This document shows, in pieces, positions 20,392 through 32,310 of a DNA stretch of 64,000 bases. This DNA is from Lineus longissimus. Taxonomy: Eukaryota > Nemertea > Pilidiophora > Heteronemertea > Lineidae. Numbering within the stretch: the stretch's first letter is position 1; the number at the start of each line of letters is the position of its first letter. The stretch is from positions 14,324,001 through 14,388,000 of the forward strand of contig NC_088321.1 in assembly GCF_910592395.1 (NCBI RefSeq). The letters run 5' to 3'. Under the pieces are notes generated by a model that saw only the letters and a program-made list of their open reading frames with translations, was not told the DNA's origin and searched no databases. Position numbers and translations under genes: made by a program.

Positions 20392-23045
20392 CAGTTCGTT
20401 CTCCCACAGTGACCTATCTTTATTCGCGTTCAAGTTCACATACAAGGTTTGCAGTCATGGCGCCGAGCTGATGGTAATTATCCAAGTTCATGCAACAATC
20501 TGCGGTAATTGTCTTACTTTTCGGACTCCGGCCATCGTCTCCCTTAATATTTCATCCTTTCCATCAGAAGTCAGCGTCCATCACCTGAGATAATTCGCTT
20601 ACAGTTAATTATGTATGACCTCGCGTGCAACACTGTGGTCCACTAATTTAATTAGCTGGGTGGTCATAAAATGTGGATTTGCAATCTGGTTAACATGTTG
20701 GCCAGGCGCAGATCGGAGCTTTGAACATTTCACCAAATAAAAGAAAGAATAAAAATGTTGAACGAAACACGAACACCAATTAATAATTGATTTTAGTACC
20801 CTGATGGCATGACAGATGGCACGGAATTGCGCAGGACGTGCATCAATTCCTAAGATTGCCGAGAATCTTATCGGGGAACGCCTGCCCTGGATACATTCCG
20901 GACGCAGTGGATCGGTGTAGAAGTTTAAAATGTCCTAGGATAGAATGCCCGGGAAGAAACACAGGATATTATTATGCGCTTCAATCTCTGAGCTATTGAC
21001 GGTCAGGGTCTCTATAGAACCATATTGCAGAATACAATAGGGCCGGTCACTTTTTCCAGGGGGGCATTTGTTACTGTTACACCGGCCTCGTCTTGTCGCC
21101 CGAGGAAGGTCTTTCACCATAAGCTTGGTCGATAGTGCCGATTGGATGGTCATTCGCATGTCATAGTCAAGTAAAGACAGGCCAGGTGTATGGCTCTTTC
21201 AAATGACCCGTGCCCGCACCGAATAACCCGATATCTTTGCAAATATCTCTCAATACTTCGACTTTTGCACGCAGAACCCAACATTTTCAACAAAGAATTC
21301 GAGCATCAAAGGTGCTTTTATCTCCGAAGAAAATGTTTCATTTGGTGAAAGAAAATGTGTTCTCTCTTTGCGTGACATCTGCCTTGTCAACTTGATTGAC
21401 GCGTCATGTAATGCCAATTAAATTAATTCTTGAATTGATATTATTCCAGTATACAGTGTATGTATTCGCATATAGGAAAGGAAATACATGTACATGTACA
21501 TAGGTTTTGATTTTGGATAAGATTTTCCAATGATTTTGGAATTAGAGTTTCCGAAATCAAAGTTTGTATCCAGCGAGAACGCGCATGATTGTGATTAACC
21601 TTATAACTTGTCAATGACAGCTAAGGTCAGGCCAAACTGAAAAAGTTCGGAGGACTAGTAAAAAAACGTAGAGGCCCAAAATTACGATGTATATTCTCAA
21701 CATTGTTGATTGATGACATCGCGGACTTATGATTATATAAACATGTTTATATACTCCGTAATGACACTGATAATCAAGAGTGGCAGCTTTTGAAGCGGGA
21801 CGTTAATTCTGACCAGTACTTTAATGTTCGCAAGGGTGCAGAACACCTTACTCAATAGTTCTGCTGTCGGGCGCGGCAAATTTCCGTTACCACTGTGTCC
21901 GGAGTGTTGTCCGGGCTGAGCGCGCTTCACTTCATTCCCGGGGCTCAGTCCTTAGTTCAACTCGCAACTTCTAGACGGCGCTGCGAAGATATTAAAAAAT
22001 TGCTCTTGGATTGAGAGGCAAAAATCAATAACAAATGCGTGAGGACAAAAAAATTAAACGGCTTATAATCTGTTTAGAAAAAGGAAACGCTCGCTCCGTT
22101 CGTTCACTTATTCCAAGTTTCTTCTGGAGAAAAATGAAGATATTATGATGTTTTTCTTCAAAATTGATATGTTGAAATGGCTCATTGAAAAAAAACATAT
22201 CAATTCTTGAATGTTACCCCTTGACGCATCCTGAACCTCGTGGTCTCCCTTAAACCCAGCTTGGGTATCTTGATTACACTCCGGACGCAGTGGACCGGCT
22301 TCGTCCCTCACCATAAGGAGATCCTATTAGGATGACGCAATGGACTGCCCTGGGAGTATAATCTTGATAAGATGCAAAAACGTTGGTGGTCAAGATGCCT
22401 TGATCATTAAAGATGTGGCAACTCTGTTCGTTCCAAACAAACTTGACTTGAATTTTGGGAATATGATTATCAGTTAAATGTTGTATTTAAAAACGGATGC
22501 AATAATTAAGTGAACTTTTCTATTCTCGAGAGAAAGTAATTAAACAAACTCATACTGGTGTTGAAATGTTTTTCCACGCAATGACAAGCAATCTATCAAA
22601 CTCTGGTTGCCTATGACAACGGAAGCCATTTCACCACAGGTATACCATTCCTCAGTCTTCACTACACAATTCATCAATATATTTTGGAACACTCTATAAC
22701 ACTATTATTCAAATTAGCACAACAATAGCTTGAGGTCAGGGGTCGCGAAGTGTCACGCATGACAAGAGTCCCTCTTCTATGTGACGTCACAGTCGCAATG
22801 TTAGAATAACAAAAGGCGACCACTGTAGTGAGAAATACAGTGGAGTCTCGCACATTCTGCATTTCGCACTCAGCGCGTTCACACATGCGGCTAGGAGCAA
22901 AATTTACTAGTTAATTTCGAGGATCATTTATTTAGCTATATACTTTTCCAAGGACTTTTTGATATTATACCCAAGGACTGCGTACAGTCCTTTCAGGAGT
23001 AAGGATTTTTGACCACGTGGGATTTGACAATCTAGAATTTTGAAG
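20392..23045. other. Intergenic, little recognised
   Basis: 2.65 kb. A short block CATTCCGGACGCAGTGGATCG near 20900 recurs as ACTCCGGACGCAGTGGACCG near 22280, so a low-copy repeat is likely. No coding signal. Confidence 0.45.
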
Positions 23046-23147
23046 ATGACGACCCTCAATAACCAGGTCCAATCTGGGCTTAATACGGAAGCGGCGATGA
23101 CTCTCTCCCAAAGCATGGATTCTGTAAATGCAGTTTCGGAAGAAGAG
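23046..23147 (+). CDS. Candidate lone first coding exon, unknown product
   Basis: 34 codons from ATG (context TTGAAGATGA) ending GAAGAAGAG immediately before GTAACT, phase 0. The peptide is hydrophilic (MTTLNNQVQSGLNTEAAMTL at its start, SEEE at its end) and lacks low-complexity sequence. I do not recognise it and found no convincing second exon downstream in this window. The antisense strand is also open. It may be a true first exon of a gene whose next exon is far away, or chance. Confidence 0.2.
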
Positions 23148-24052
23148 GTAACTAACATTTTAAAAAATCCACTTTTTGTGTCATTTTTTGCATTTGCTGC
23201 TTACTAGTTTCAATACACATAGCGCGAGTTCTTGTGTGTGTATACATACAGTAACGCTATACAATGTATCCGGTTAGTTGGTACATGTAGTTGTCGGTTA
23301 TTCGATTTTGTGACGGGGTATGCCAAATTCGGTGTCTTCGTACGCGAAATTGGTTTGGGTTACGAACAAAACGGTACCAGCTTCTAAATCGTTATAATCT
23401 GAATTTTCAATAGATATTTTCAAAATTGTTGTGGGTTTTGTAGTTTTGGATAAAACGCTCTTTGAACCGGTGACACTTTGCAATCAAGGCGACGCGCCAT
23501 GTGCTTTTCTTTAGCTTACCTGCAAGGTGTAATGTAATGGAATGAACGCAAAAATGGTCCACTTCATTCCTGTGTCCTTCTCAGAGTATAAAGTCCTTAA
23601 ACTTAATATTTTAGACCAAGAATGATATTTTCAAGTGGAACATGTCAGACTTCTTATATTTAGTCTTGGGCTACAGGAGGCCAGGTTATATTGGTTTAGT
23701 TACTGGCTTCTATGTGTGTATATTGTGTACATCTTGTACAGGGTTGACAACTGACTAACTGGGACAGGTGGTTCGAGATCTTAGTTTACCTTCACAACTG
23801 GTGCTGAAGGCAGCTTTTAGTTAATATGGGATGCACTAAGATTTCATAGCTTGTAATAATGGCCTTGTGAAGGTACTGTAGATGCTATCAAATTGAAGTG
23901 ACCATTTTCGCTAGTGGGGAAAAATACGGACCTTGTGGTGAACGAAGAAGGAGTCAGCTTTGTAAAAGTTTGGAGGCTGACCATAGTCCTCTTTTCACAA
24001 ACAAGAAACGCCATCAAATCTTAAGCAGGGAAAAATGCGGACTGTAATGTAA

Positions 24053-24393
24053 GTCCTGATAAAAGCGAGTAACCTTTTTAGACCAGTATACTATGCATAT
24101 ACCTTTCCTGTCATTTGCAAGTACAGTAGAACCTCTCTATTAAGGACACCCTTGGGACTGCAGTGCTGTCCTTAATAGAGAGGTTTCCTGATTAGAGAGG
24201 TCAAATTGAATGGATACACACAATTTGGGACCAAAACTAGTGTCCTTAATTGAGAGGTTGTCTTCAATTGAGAGGTTGTCCTTAATAGAGAGGTGTCCGC
24301 TTAGGGGGGGTTCCACTGTAAGTCCTAATAAAAGTGGGTAACCTTTTTAGAACAGTATACTTTGCATATAACCTTTCCTGTCATTTGCAAGTA
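24053..24393. repeat. Direct duplication of a ~70-bp MITE flank
   Basis: AGTCCTGATAAAAGCGAGTA...TTTGCAAGTA (24053-24123) and AGTCCTAATAAAAGTGGGTA...TTTGCAAGTA (24320-24393) are near-identical. Each copy is followed directly by a MITE, in opposite orientations. Confidence 0.9.
24124..24318 (-). mobile_element. Pogo/Tigger-like MITE, copy 4
   Basis: 195 bp, flanks TA/TA. Two extra internal GAGAGGTTGTC units compared with copy 2. Confidence 0.93.
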
Positions 24394-24570
24394 CGGTGGA
24401 ACCTCCCTTAGCGGACACCTCTATATTAAGAACAACCTCTCAATTAAGGACACTATGTTTTGTCCCAAATTGGTTGTTCCATTCAATTCGACCTCTCTAA
24501 TCAGCACACCTCTTTATTAAGGACAGCACTTGTCAGTCTCGAGGGTGTCCTTAATAGAGAGGCTCTACTG
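24394..24570 (+). mobile_element. Pogo/Tigger-like MITE, copy 5
   Basis: 177 bp, flanks TA/TA. Left terminus CGGTGGAACC is mutated at the second base. Same left flank as copy 4. Confidence 0.92.
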
Positions 24571-24729
24571 TATACATCCAGAGGCATGCCCATAGTTATA
24601 ATCAGTTGGAAGTCAAAGTCTAGAAGTTGCTAATAGGATAATTAGCCTTGGCATTGATTAGGAAATTGACCGTAGTATTAGCTGTCTGTTGAAATTGGTG
24701 TCTTTCTGAATTTGAAAGGCACTTTTGGG

Positions 24730-25531
24730 TTTTACCGATAAAATGTCCATTGGTGTTGAGCATTTGGAAATGCCCAAGCACTGGGTAGGCAAAAAGCGAC
24801 CCATAATTTCAATGTGTGACAACATGAAAAGTGGCCTATTCCTTGATGCAATTCCATGTGATGTTTAGCAATAGCTGTGAATTCGGTATTTTCTATTGTC
24901 CTTCCATTCCCTTCAGGGCTCTCTCTGACCTCCGCCTCCACATGTTCTACCAAATTCATCACAAAAGAAGCAGTTGAATCATTAAAAACTGCTGGTGATA
25001 ATATCAAAATACTCGGCATAGTTTGTGGTACCTTGTCTCCCAGAATGTGATATTCCTGGTCCTCCACAACAAATATTTCTTTTGAAGAAATATCGCTGTC
25101 AGAAATACCTGTTTTCAGTTGTGTTTAGTTGAAGATAATTTGGCACTTCCTGCGTTGCTATTGTCCCCGGCCTCCTTTGGGATGGAGTTCTTCACAAGGG
25201 GCAGAGCGCAAAGGAGGAAGTTGTGGCCCTCTGGTGCTTCAGTGGTTGGCTGGTCCAACACGTGCTGTTGCGGTTCTGAACTGTACTGGCCAAATATAAC
25301 ATGCATTGTTGCATGTAGCACTTGATATTCTACAGGTATTGTTGACTTTTTGTCAGTGGCAGGATGAGAATTTGACTGCAGCGCTGTGAGACAAAAAGTG
25401 CTCCAACTCAAGTTTTTCCGAGTACCAGTACTGTTACACAGTAAAAAGGACAAGATTCTGAATACAACATAAAAAATACTACAATGTATGTAGAATTTAG
25501 GCCTATGTTTATCCGCAAGAAATACATTCAT
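24730..25531 (-). pseudogene. Broken coding-like stretch, unidentified
   Basis: Two adjacent minus-strand open frames. The upstream one (25531-25115, up to 138 codons) carries a hydrophilic segment after CTCACAG, from LQSNSHPATDKKSTIPVEY to AGSAKLSSTKHN. The other (about 25100-24732) carries KTGISDSDISSKEIFVVEDQ through NLVEHVEAEVRESPEG. They are in different frames with a stop between, and a third frame looks plausible near 24.85-24.73 kb. Composition looks more protein-like than the surroundings, but no family is recognised. Could be a decayed gene, transposon-derived sequence, or chance. Confidence 0.2.
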
Positions 25532-25887
25532 ACCTCGTTTAGAAACAAGATTTTCCGGGGACTAACATTTGGTATATTGTTCATAATCCGCTTTCTCTGG
25601 GTCTCTAAGAAGATTATTGAAATACTATTGTTGATTTAAAGCCTTGGGGTCCTAAACCGTCCGTGGTCTACATGTATATGCTGTCTAGTATTTGCGAGTT
25701 TCGGTTTAAAACTGAATTATTAAAATGAGAAGGGGACTAATTATGAATGTATTGTTGAATAATCAGTATTGAAAATTTTATCTCAGCATAGCAGTGTGTC
25801 TTGGTGCGCCAAAAATAGTTTTTGTCTGTTATCCGTATATTCCCATACTTTGGTATGGTTGTGCTCTCCCACATGAATTTTTAAATC
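25532..25887. other. Intergenic, nothing recognised
   Basis: About 350 bp AT-rich sequence, no structure seen. Confidence 0.5.
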
Positions 25888-26115
25888 ATAAGGGGTTAAA
25901 GGGGTAAACCGTTGGTATTTAGCGGTGGGCTTTGGAAAATAGAAGTGCGGTGACATGCACAATGATCTCGTGCTGTAGTTATGCATGCAAAGTTCCTGAA
26001 ACTTGGTATCTGAAGTATCTGTCCACAAAACAGGATTGTTGAAATCTATATTCAGTTCGTAAAACCTCAGTACAAGTTCAAATTCCAGAATTTATGACGA
26101 ACATAGGCCTTTAAG
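25888..26115 (+). mobile_element. MITE family C, copy 1 (~230 bp)
   Basis: Starts GGTTAAAGGGGTAAACCGTT and ends near ATAGGCCTTTAAGAAGG. The interior shares GGAAAATAGAAGTG and TAGTTATGCATGCAAA-like blocks with copies at 30.0 and 61.1 kb. The ends are weak inverted repeats (TTAAAGGGG / CCCCTTTAA in the best copy). Non-coding. Confidence 0.65.
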
Positions 26116-26164
26116 AAGGCTTGAGTAGTACTAATGATAATTTCTTGTGCTGAGAATACATGTT

Positions 26165-26342
26165 CAGTAGAACCTCTCTTAGCGGACACCTCTCTAATAT
26201 GGACAACCTCTCTAATAAGGACACTAGTTTTGGTCCCAAATTGGTTATTTCCATTCAATTTGACCTCTCTAATCAGGACACCTCTTTATTAAGGACAGCA
26301 CTTGTCAGTCTCGAGGGTGTCCTTAATAGAGAGGTTCTACTG
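26165..26342 (+). mobile_element. Pogo/Tigger-like MITE, copy 6
   Basis: 178 bp, flanks TT/TA. Very close to copies 1 and 13 in sequence. Confidence 0.93.
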
Positions 26343-26577
26343 TATATTTGAATATCTGAACAGACATTGTTCTTGTAAATTTCTATGCCATTACAGTTGT
26401 GGGCACAACGCATAAAGCGTAATTAAGTTAGTTGGTGAATAAACTGGTTTGATTCGAGGCTTTCAATATAATACAATACACATTCTCTTGAAATTCAGAA
26501 AGAACCAAGAACTAATGAAGTATACTGGTCAGAAGTAATGTCATCAACTGTGTTGTTGGAGTCTTCAAAAGAAATTA

Positions 26578-26770
26578 CAGTGGAACCTCCCTTAGTGGAC
26601 ACCTCTCTATTAAGGACAACCTCTCTATTAAGGACAACCTCTATTAGCGACACTTGTTTTGGTCCAAAATTGGATGTTTCCATTCAGTTTGACCTCTCTT
26701 ATCAGGACGCCTTCTATTAAAGACAGCTCTTGTCATTCCCATGGGTGTCCTTAATAGAGAGGTTCTACTG
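26578..26770 (+). mobile_element. Pogo/Tigger-like MITE, copy 7
   Basis: 193 bp, flanks TA/TT. Has repeated CTCTCTATTAAGGACAAC units in its left half. Confidence 0.92.
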
Positions 26771-26904
26771 TTTGTTGTGTTGGTCTGTTAAATAAATTTC
26801 TTCAAGCATCATTTCCATCACATAGAGAGAAAACTGCACTGTCAAGATTGTATAGTAGTGAGTTCTAACATAGCGATTTTCACTGTATCACCTACCCTCT
26901 GATA

Positions 26905-27251
26905 TCTCAAAGTGCTTTACATCGCAAACATATTTACCAGCCTATCCAGAAAACTTCCTGGAGAACCAAGGGCAGCCACAATCTGGCGCAGGCAAGGGCA
27001 TTTCTGGTCTGTTGCGTGTTGCAAAATGGCACCGGCCTGGTAACGAACCTGGGACCTCCCGATCACAAGGCCGACCCACCTACGTTGTGCCACTGCGCGC
27101 CTGTGCTTTTGGAACCAAGGGTTGCCGCAATCTAGCGCAAACAAGGACATTTCTGGTCTGTTGCGTGTTGCAAAGTGGTACCGGCCTGGTAACGAACCTG
27201 GGACCACTCAATCACACAAGGCTGACCCCAAGATATGTTGTGCCACCGGGC
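26905..27251 (-). mobile_element. tRNA-derived SINE family 1, inverted, with duplicated head
   Basis: Reverse-orientation relative of the SINE in LMAN1 intron 7: AAGTGCTTTACATCGCAAAC, CAGCCTATCCAGAAAAC and GGAGAACCAAGGGCAGCC match its tail and body. The head (GCACCGGCCTGGTAACGAAC, containing the complement of a B box) occurs twice, around 27020 and 27175, about 155 bp apart. Confidence 0.82.
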
Positions 27252-27342
27252 TCCTTTGCTTGTAGATTTATTTTCCATTGCTGGCCAATATGGAACTGCA
27301 GTTGAGGCAAGATAATTTAGGAACCTCTGTATAGTGAAAGTA

Positions 27343-27510
27343 CAGTAGAACCTCTCCTCGGGACTGACAAGAGCTGTCCTTAATAGAGAGGTGTCCTGAT
27401 TAGAGAGGTCAAATTGAATGGAAATAACCAATTTGGGACCAAAACTAGTGTCCTTAATAGAGACGTTGTTGTCCTTATTAGAGAGGTGTCCACTAAGAGA
27501 GGTTCTACTG
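27343..27510 (-). mobile_element. Pogo/Tigger-like MITE, copy 8
   Basis: 168 bp, flanks TA/TG. Internal deletion removes part of the first unit (CCTCTCCTCGGGACTG). Confidence 0.92.
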
Positions 27511-27801
27511 TGATGGTTAAAATATCATATGTGTGCAAAATACTCATCTGATGTAACTCACATATGCACCTGAATGTATCACATGTGCTCTCAGTTATTT
27601 TCAATCATTCAATCAGAATTTGTTTGAATTGTCATCTGTCAAGTGTTTGATATAATTTATAGAACATCTGTGCCATGACTCCATGCATCAGAACTATGCA
27701 TATGTGAAGGTAATTGCATGTGATCGGCAGTATTTTAGCGACAGTATTCATCACTGTCACCTGATTAGCCAATATTCTGGAATGAGTTTACAATCTCAAT
27801 C

Positions 27802-27905
27802 ATACCCCAAAGAAATGTCATCAATTCAAGTAATAAGTGCCATTGTTCAATGGATTTATAGTGGGATGCAATCAAACCGTGTCATTTCCGAAGAGGGACT
27901 GAAAA
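27802..27905 (+). mobile_element. MITE family A, diverged fragment
   Basis: Shares CACTGTTCAATGGATTTATAG-like and CATTTCCGA blocks with the copies at 5650 and 62503, but the GATCGGGGATT end has decayed. Confidence 0.7.
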
Positions 27906-28232
27906 TCTTGACTAAACTTTTTATAAACTTTAACCCTTGGCTGACAACCTAAACTACTAATTTGATAGGTCTAACACTGGGACACCCTGTAGCACACACC
28001 ATATGCTGTGTGTGCCACTGCAGCACTTTCAATGACAATTATGCGATCGTATTACATAATAAAAGAGTAAATAATATGCCGTCTGTACGCACTGTGATTA
28101 GAGAGTTCACTAATGTAATTGGCTATTAATTACCAAAACATTTTTATTGCAGATGACGGTTTAATGTTGTCCAATGTTTGATAGAGACAGGTTGAAGGTG
28201 ATTTTTTTGTTCGAAATAGATTTGGTTACTTA

Positions 28233-28368
28233 CCTCTCTAATAAGGACACTAGTTTGGGTCCCAAATTGGTTATTTCCATTCAATTTGACCTCTCTAATC
28301 AGGACACCTCTTTATTAAGGACAGCACTTGTCAGTCCCGAGGGTGTCCTTAATAGAGAGGTTCTACTG
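28233..28368 (+). mobile_element. Pogo/Tigger-like MITE, copy 9, left end missing
   Basis: Begins at an internal CCTCTCTAATAAGGACAC unit; the CAGTAGAACC left end is absent, the right end GGTTCTACTG plus TA is intact. Confidence 0.9.
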
Positions 28369-28516
28369 TATTTTGAATTAAAAATTCGCTGATATAGAAT
28401 AAAGTCAAGTAGTTTTAGTATCTGCAATCAATTGTTCATCAAGTATTACCATCACATCTCTTGTATTGCACAAAATTCACAAAGGATTCGTGTTTGCTGA
28501 ATGGCTGTGTCGTCTG

Positions 28517-28839
28517 TTAAAGCGAACTGGAACCGCCAAGCCAGTTCGTATGACCTCGTTTTCATTTCCCGCGTATCGGGTGATCAGAACGAGGCATGAA
28601 TGAAACATGGCGCCTAGCTGTCAATCATTCAGTGACGTCACTACTATGGAATTTACTACGAACATTCATGAATGAAAGATCGCATGACTCACGTGATTCT
28701 CACATGATTCTCAATAATAACAAATTGAACTGCGCATGCTCGGGCACTGGGGGCGGAGCTACAAATCTGAACTCGACTTTCTCGGGCGGTGAAAGTCGAA
28801 AAGTTGAATAAATCGCTCGGCGGTTCCAGTTCGCTTTAA
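28517..28839. mobile_element. TTAA-flanked MITE (323 bp)
   Basis: TTAA at both edges, then AGCGAACTGGAACCGCC on the left and its inverse GGCGGTTCCAGTTCGCT on the right: perfect 17-base inverted repeats. A TTAA target duplication is the habit of piggyBac-type elements, but the termini do not show a canonical piggyBac end, so the superfamily is open. Confidence 0.82.
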
Positions 28840-29489
28840 GTTAGGTTTGTCTTTTTTTTAAAAATGAATGAAGCGGTGGGATGGATGAAGCGCCCGTACC
28901 GTTCCCCTTAATTGTTTTATTCAATTTCAAAGCCAATTTTCATGAATAATTGATTGCGTTGTACACATTTTCTGGCGTGATTAGGCATAATTTGTGATAA
29001 TGCGGTATTCTGTGCCAGCCATGTGAAAAAAGTTGTGATGAAAATTGTGACTTTGGATATTAGAGAGTTTACAAAATTATCGACTGTAACTAACAATATT
29101 CAGACATTTCTTCTTCTGTCTTAGGAATTTTTGATATGCTCCCCGGACAGTCAGTACGTTTGGCAATACTCTGCCTTTAAAAACGTCATCCCCTCAAAAC
29201 GGTTAAAACTATGTTTTTATCGTCAAGTGCCGTAAACGGTTTCGATCTTTCTTGACTCACATTTCCCCGCATTTAGCATTCTGTGTCTGTGCGTCCCCAC
29301 CACAGACTTAAGTGTCGTAATTTAATACAAACAAAAACACTACTCATTTCGTATTCTCGGCACACGTTCGCTGCCTGTGGAATACAAGGACTGAGCTGTC
29401 GCGTTTCGCGTCAATTAAACATTTTAATTATTTAGATCGGAGTTGAAAAATTGCTGGAGACAATTTGCATGTGCTATTTTGCTGCAGAG

Positions 29490-30060
29490 AGAACAGAGTT
29501 TTATCCATTCTCTACCCTTTTGGGGACCACCACTGATAGCAGAAAATATTGGCCAAGAAGAAACGTTGTTGGCGAGCTCAGTGTGATAAAGTTACGTATT
29601 CAGTGGTTTTCTTGAGGGAGTTTGTCCTAAAAGGGATGCATCGTTCGTATATATTTGGCTGCAGTTTGAATTTACAGTTGAAACTCTCTATTATGGAGGC
29701 CCTCGGGACTGACAAGTGCTGTCCTTAATAGAGAGGTGTCCTGATTATAGAGGTCAAAGTGAAAGGAAACAACCAATTTGGGCCAAAACTAGTGTCCTTA
29801 ATGGAGAGGTTGTCCTTAATAGAGAGGTTGTCCTTAATAGAGAGGTTGTCCTTAATAGAGAGGTGTCCGCTAAGGGAGGTTCTACTGTATTTTGAATAGA
29901 GAACGCAGTCGCTTTCCACTCTCTTTTGGCAACGACCTCTGACAGCAAAAAATATTGTCAGAGAAGAAATGTCATGGTGAAGCTGTAATGTATTCTGTAG
30001 TTTTCGTAAGAGAGTTTGTTCTTAAAGGGTCACACCGTTTGTTTTTATTGGTGGCACAGG
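29490..30060. repeat. Diverged direct repeat flanking MITE copy 10
   Basis: About 175 bp (TCCATTCTCTACCCTTTTGG... / TTTCCACTCTCTTTTGGCAA...) occurs on both sides of the MITE at 29675-29887, sharing AGCA(G/A)AAAATATTG and GAGTTTGT blocks. Confidence 0.7.
29675..29887 (-). mobile_element. Pogo/Tigger-like MITE, copy 10, expanded
   Basis: 213 bp, flanks TA/TA; the longest copy here. Has a run of GAGAGGTTGTCCTTAATA units at 29805-29865, showing expansion of the 18-bp internal repeat. Confidence 0.92.
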
Positions 30061-30270
30061 AAAATAGAAAGTGCAGTTATACACAATGCCGTAGGGCAGT
30101 TATCATTCATGCAAATTTGCTGAAACATGGTATTTATTGTGTTTGATTATCTGTCTCTACAACAGCAATGTTGATATTTGGTACATGTACATACATTTTG
30201 TATTGACACATTTGGACATTTTCAAATTCAATTACGAATTTTTAATGAACGATATGAGCCTTTAAGGGTT
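30021..30270 (+). mobile_element. MITE family C, copy 2
   Basis: Starts TTAAAGGGTCACACCGTTTG; shares GGAAAATAGAAAGTG and GCTGAAACATGGTAT blocks with family C; ends GAGCCTTTAAGGG. Confidence 0.65.
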
Positions 30271-30494
30271 AAACGTCTGCTATTCCTGCAGATGATTAGA
30301 AGATTGACACTGTCTAATGCCCGAGTTGGCGAAGCATTGGACAGGAGTAAGCTAGGATCGATCAACCTGCGTCTCTGAGGACCAAGCGTCCACCCGTCTT
30401 CCTTGGATACAGAGTTCATCTGGTGGCTGTACTATAAGCGTACAGGCAAGGTGGTCGGATGACTTTGACCATAAGCAGGGATTTGCATGAATCT

Positions 30495-31290
30495 TGCTTC
30501 GGTCATGAAGCCAACCTTTCCTCTCAATGCCATGAGGTTTTGGCCAACATTTCAGCTCCTCCCGAGCGGTTTTGGTGAGACAATCAAAATGTCTGTGGCC
30601 AAAAATTAAGCATTTATGCATTAGCTGATGATACCTTCTAGGACCTATGGCTAGCTTGGGTGGGGTGCAATTGATAAATCGATTTAGGTGTCGGTGCTTC
30701 GGTCATGAAGCCAACCTTTCCTCTCAATGCTATGAGGTTTTGGCCAACATTTCAGCTCCACCCGGGCGGTTTTGGTGAGACAATCAAAATATCTTTGGCC
30801 AGAAATTAAGCATTTATGCATTAGCGAATGATACCTACTAGGACCTATGGCTAGCTTGGGTGGGGTACAATTGATAAATCGATTTAGGTGTCGGTGCTTC
30901 GGTCATGAAGCCAACCTTTCCTCTCAATGCAATGAGGTTTTTGCTAACATTTCAGCTCCACCCGGGCGGTTTTGGTGAGACAATCAAAATGTCTTTGGCC
31001 AGAAATTAAGCATTTATGCATTAGCTAATGATACCTTCTAGGACCTATGGCTAGCTTGGGTGGGGTGCAATTGATAAATCGATTTAGGTGTCGGTGCTTC
31101 TGTCATGAAGCCAACCTTTCCTCTCAATGCTATGAGGTTTTGGCTAACATTTCAGCTCCTCCCGAGCGGTTTTGGTGAGACAATCAAAATGTCTTTGGCC
31201 AAAAATTAAGCATTTATGCATAAGCTGGTGATACCTTCTAGGACCTATGGCTAGCTTGGGTGGGGTGTAATTGATAAGTGGATCAGGTGT
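30495..31290 (+). repeat. 200-bp tandem repeat, four copies
   Basis: Units begin TGCTTCGGTCATGAAGCC at 30495, 30695, 30895 and 31095. Each ends with GCTAGCTTGGGTGGGG and ATTGATAAATCGATTTAGGT, the latter containing a palindrome. Identity is high (a few differences per unit). ORFs on the minus strand repeat with it and are not genes. Confidence 0.93.
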
Positions 31291-32310
31291 ATGAGCTTGC
31301 TTACTTTCTTGATGACAGCATAATCTGGGCAAAAACTGTCCTCAAACTTACACAATTGTTAAAACTCATTTCCCAGATATTTTACCTATTACTAGCCGAG
31401 CCGATATTCAATTCTTTGTGATACTACTAGCTAGAGGCTGCTAGGGTACAATAGCTAATGATTTAACTGTAGGCTCAAACATAGCATTAGCTATGAGTGT
31501 GCAGTGTAGTGTGTACGTGGTGTGTGCTATGGATTTTTACCTAGCTCATGCATAATACATGCGTAGCGTCACTTCATGTACACTCTATTAGGTTTCATTT
31601 GTTCCATGCTGGACAAATTCTGAAATTTTCTGTCGCAGATGCAAATTTTCTGGCGTGCGAATTTGAAAGTTATCGGAGCCAGTTTGGCCTTTGGCATTGG
31701 AAAATCTAAAAGGCGACCAGAGTGGGCACAAAGCAATTTTTGAGGGCACTGACTCCATGGCAGTGGTGACATATTGGTTGAATACGAAACCTGCCAGATT
31801 TTCAAATGGAAAATTAAAATTGGATTTTGACTGCAAGGGGTAAGAGCATGTTCACTCTTGGCTGCCTACTCAGGCAGAATTTCCACCGTAGCATCAATGT
31901 TGCAGGTCACAGCAATAAATGTCCCTCGTTTGCGACCGCTTCAGTGACTATAACATGGTTTAAATATGTACACACCTTTCCAAGTAAACTTGTCATATAA
32001 AAACGTCCCTATGGACGGAAGAGAACCTGTCTCTCCTAAATGAAAAATCCATCCAATCGCTAAAGCTCCATCTCGGGCTACCAACCCTGTCCCCTTGGAG
32101 CCAATTATGGACTCTGGGATTCTCGTGTTGCAATTTTATTAACCATTTGCCCGATTGCTCTCGGAGCTATGGACATCTCTTAAAAGTATTGACTTTGCAG
32201 AATTAACTTCTGAGAGGTCCACTGGGGGTACATGTTTCTTCCTCCCTCTCTGTTGGGAATATCTCTGTACAATATTATAAAAGTCACCTCTGGCCAGAGT
32301 TTTCGTTATT
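31291..32310. other. Intergenic, nothing recognised
   Basis: 1 kb without recognisable repeat or coding structure, apart from scattered GCTAGC-type motifs. Confidence 0.45.
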
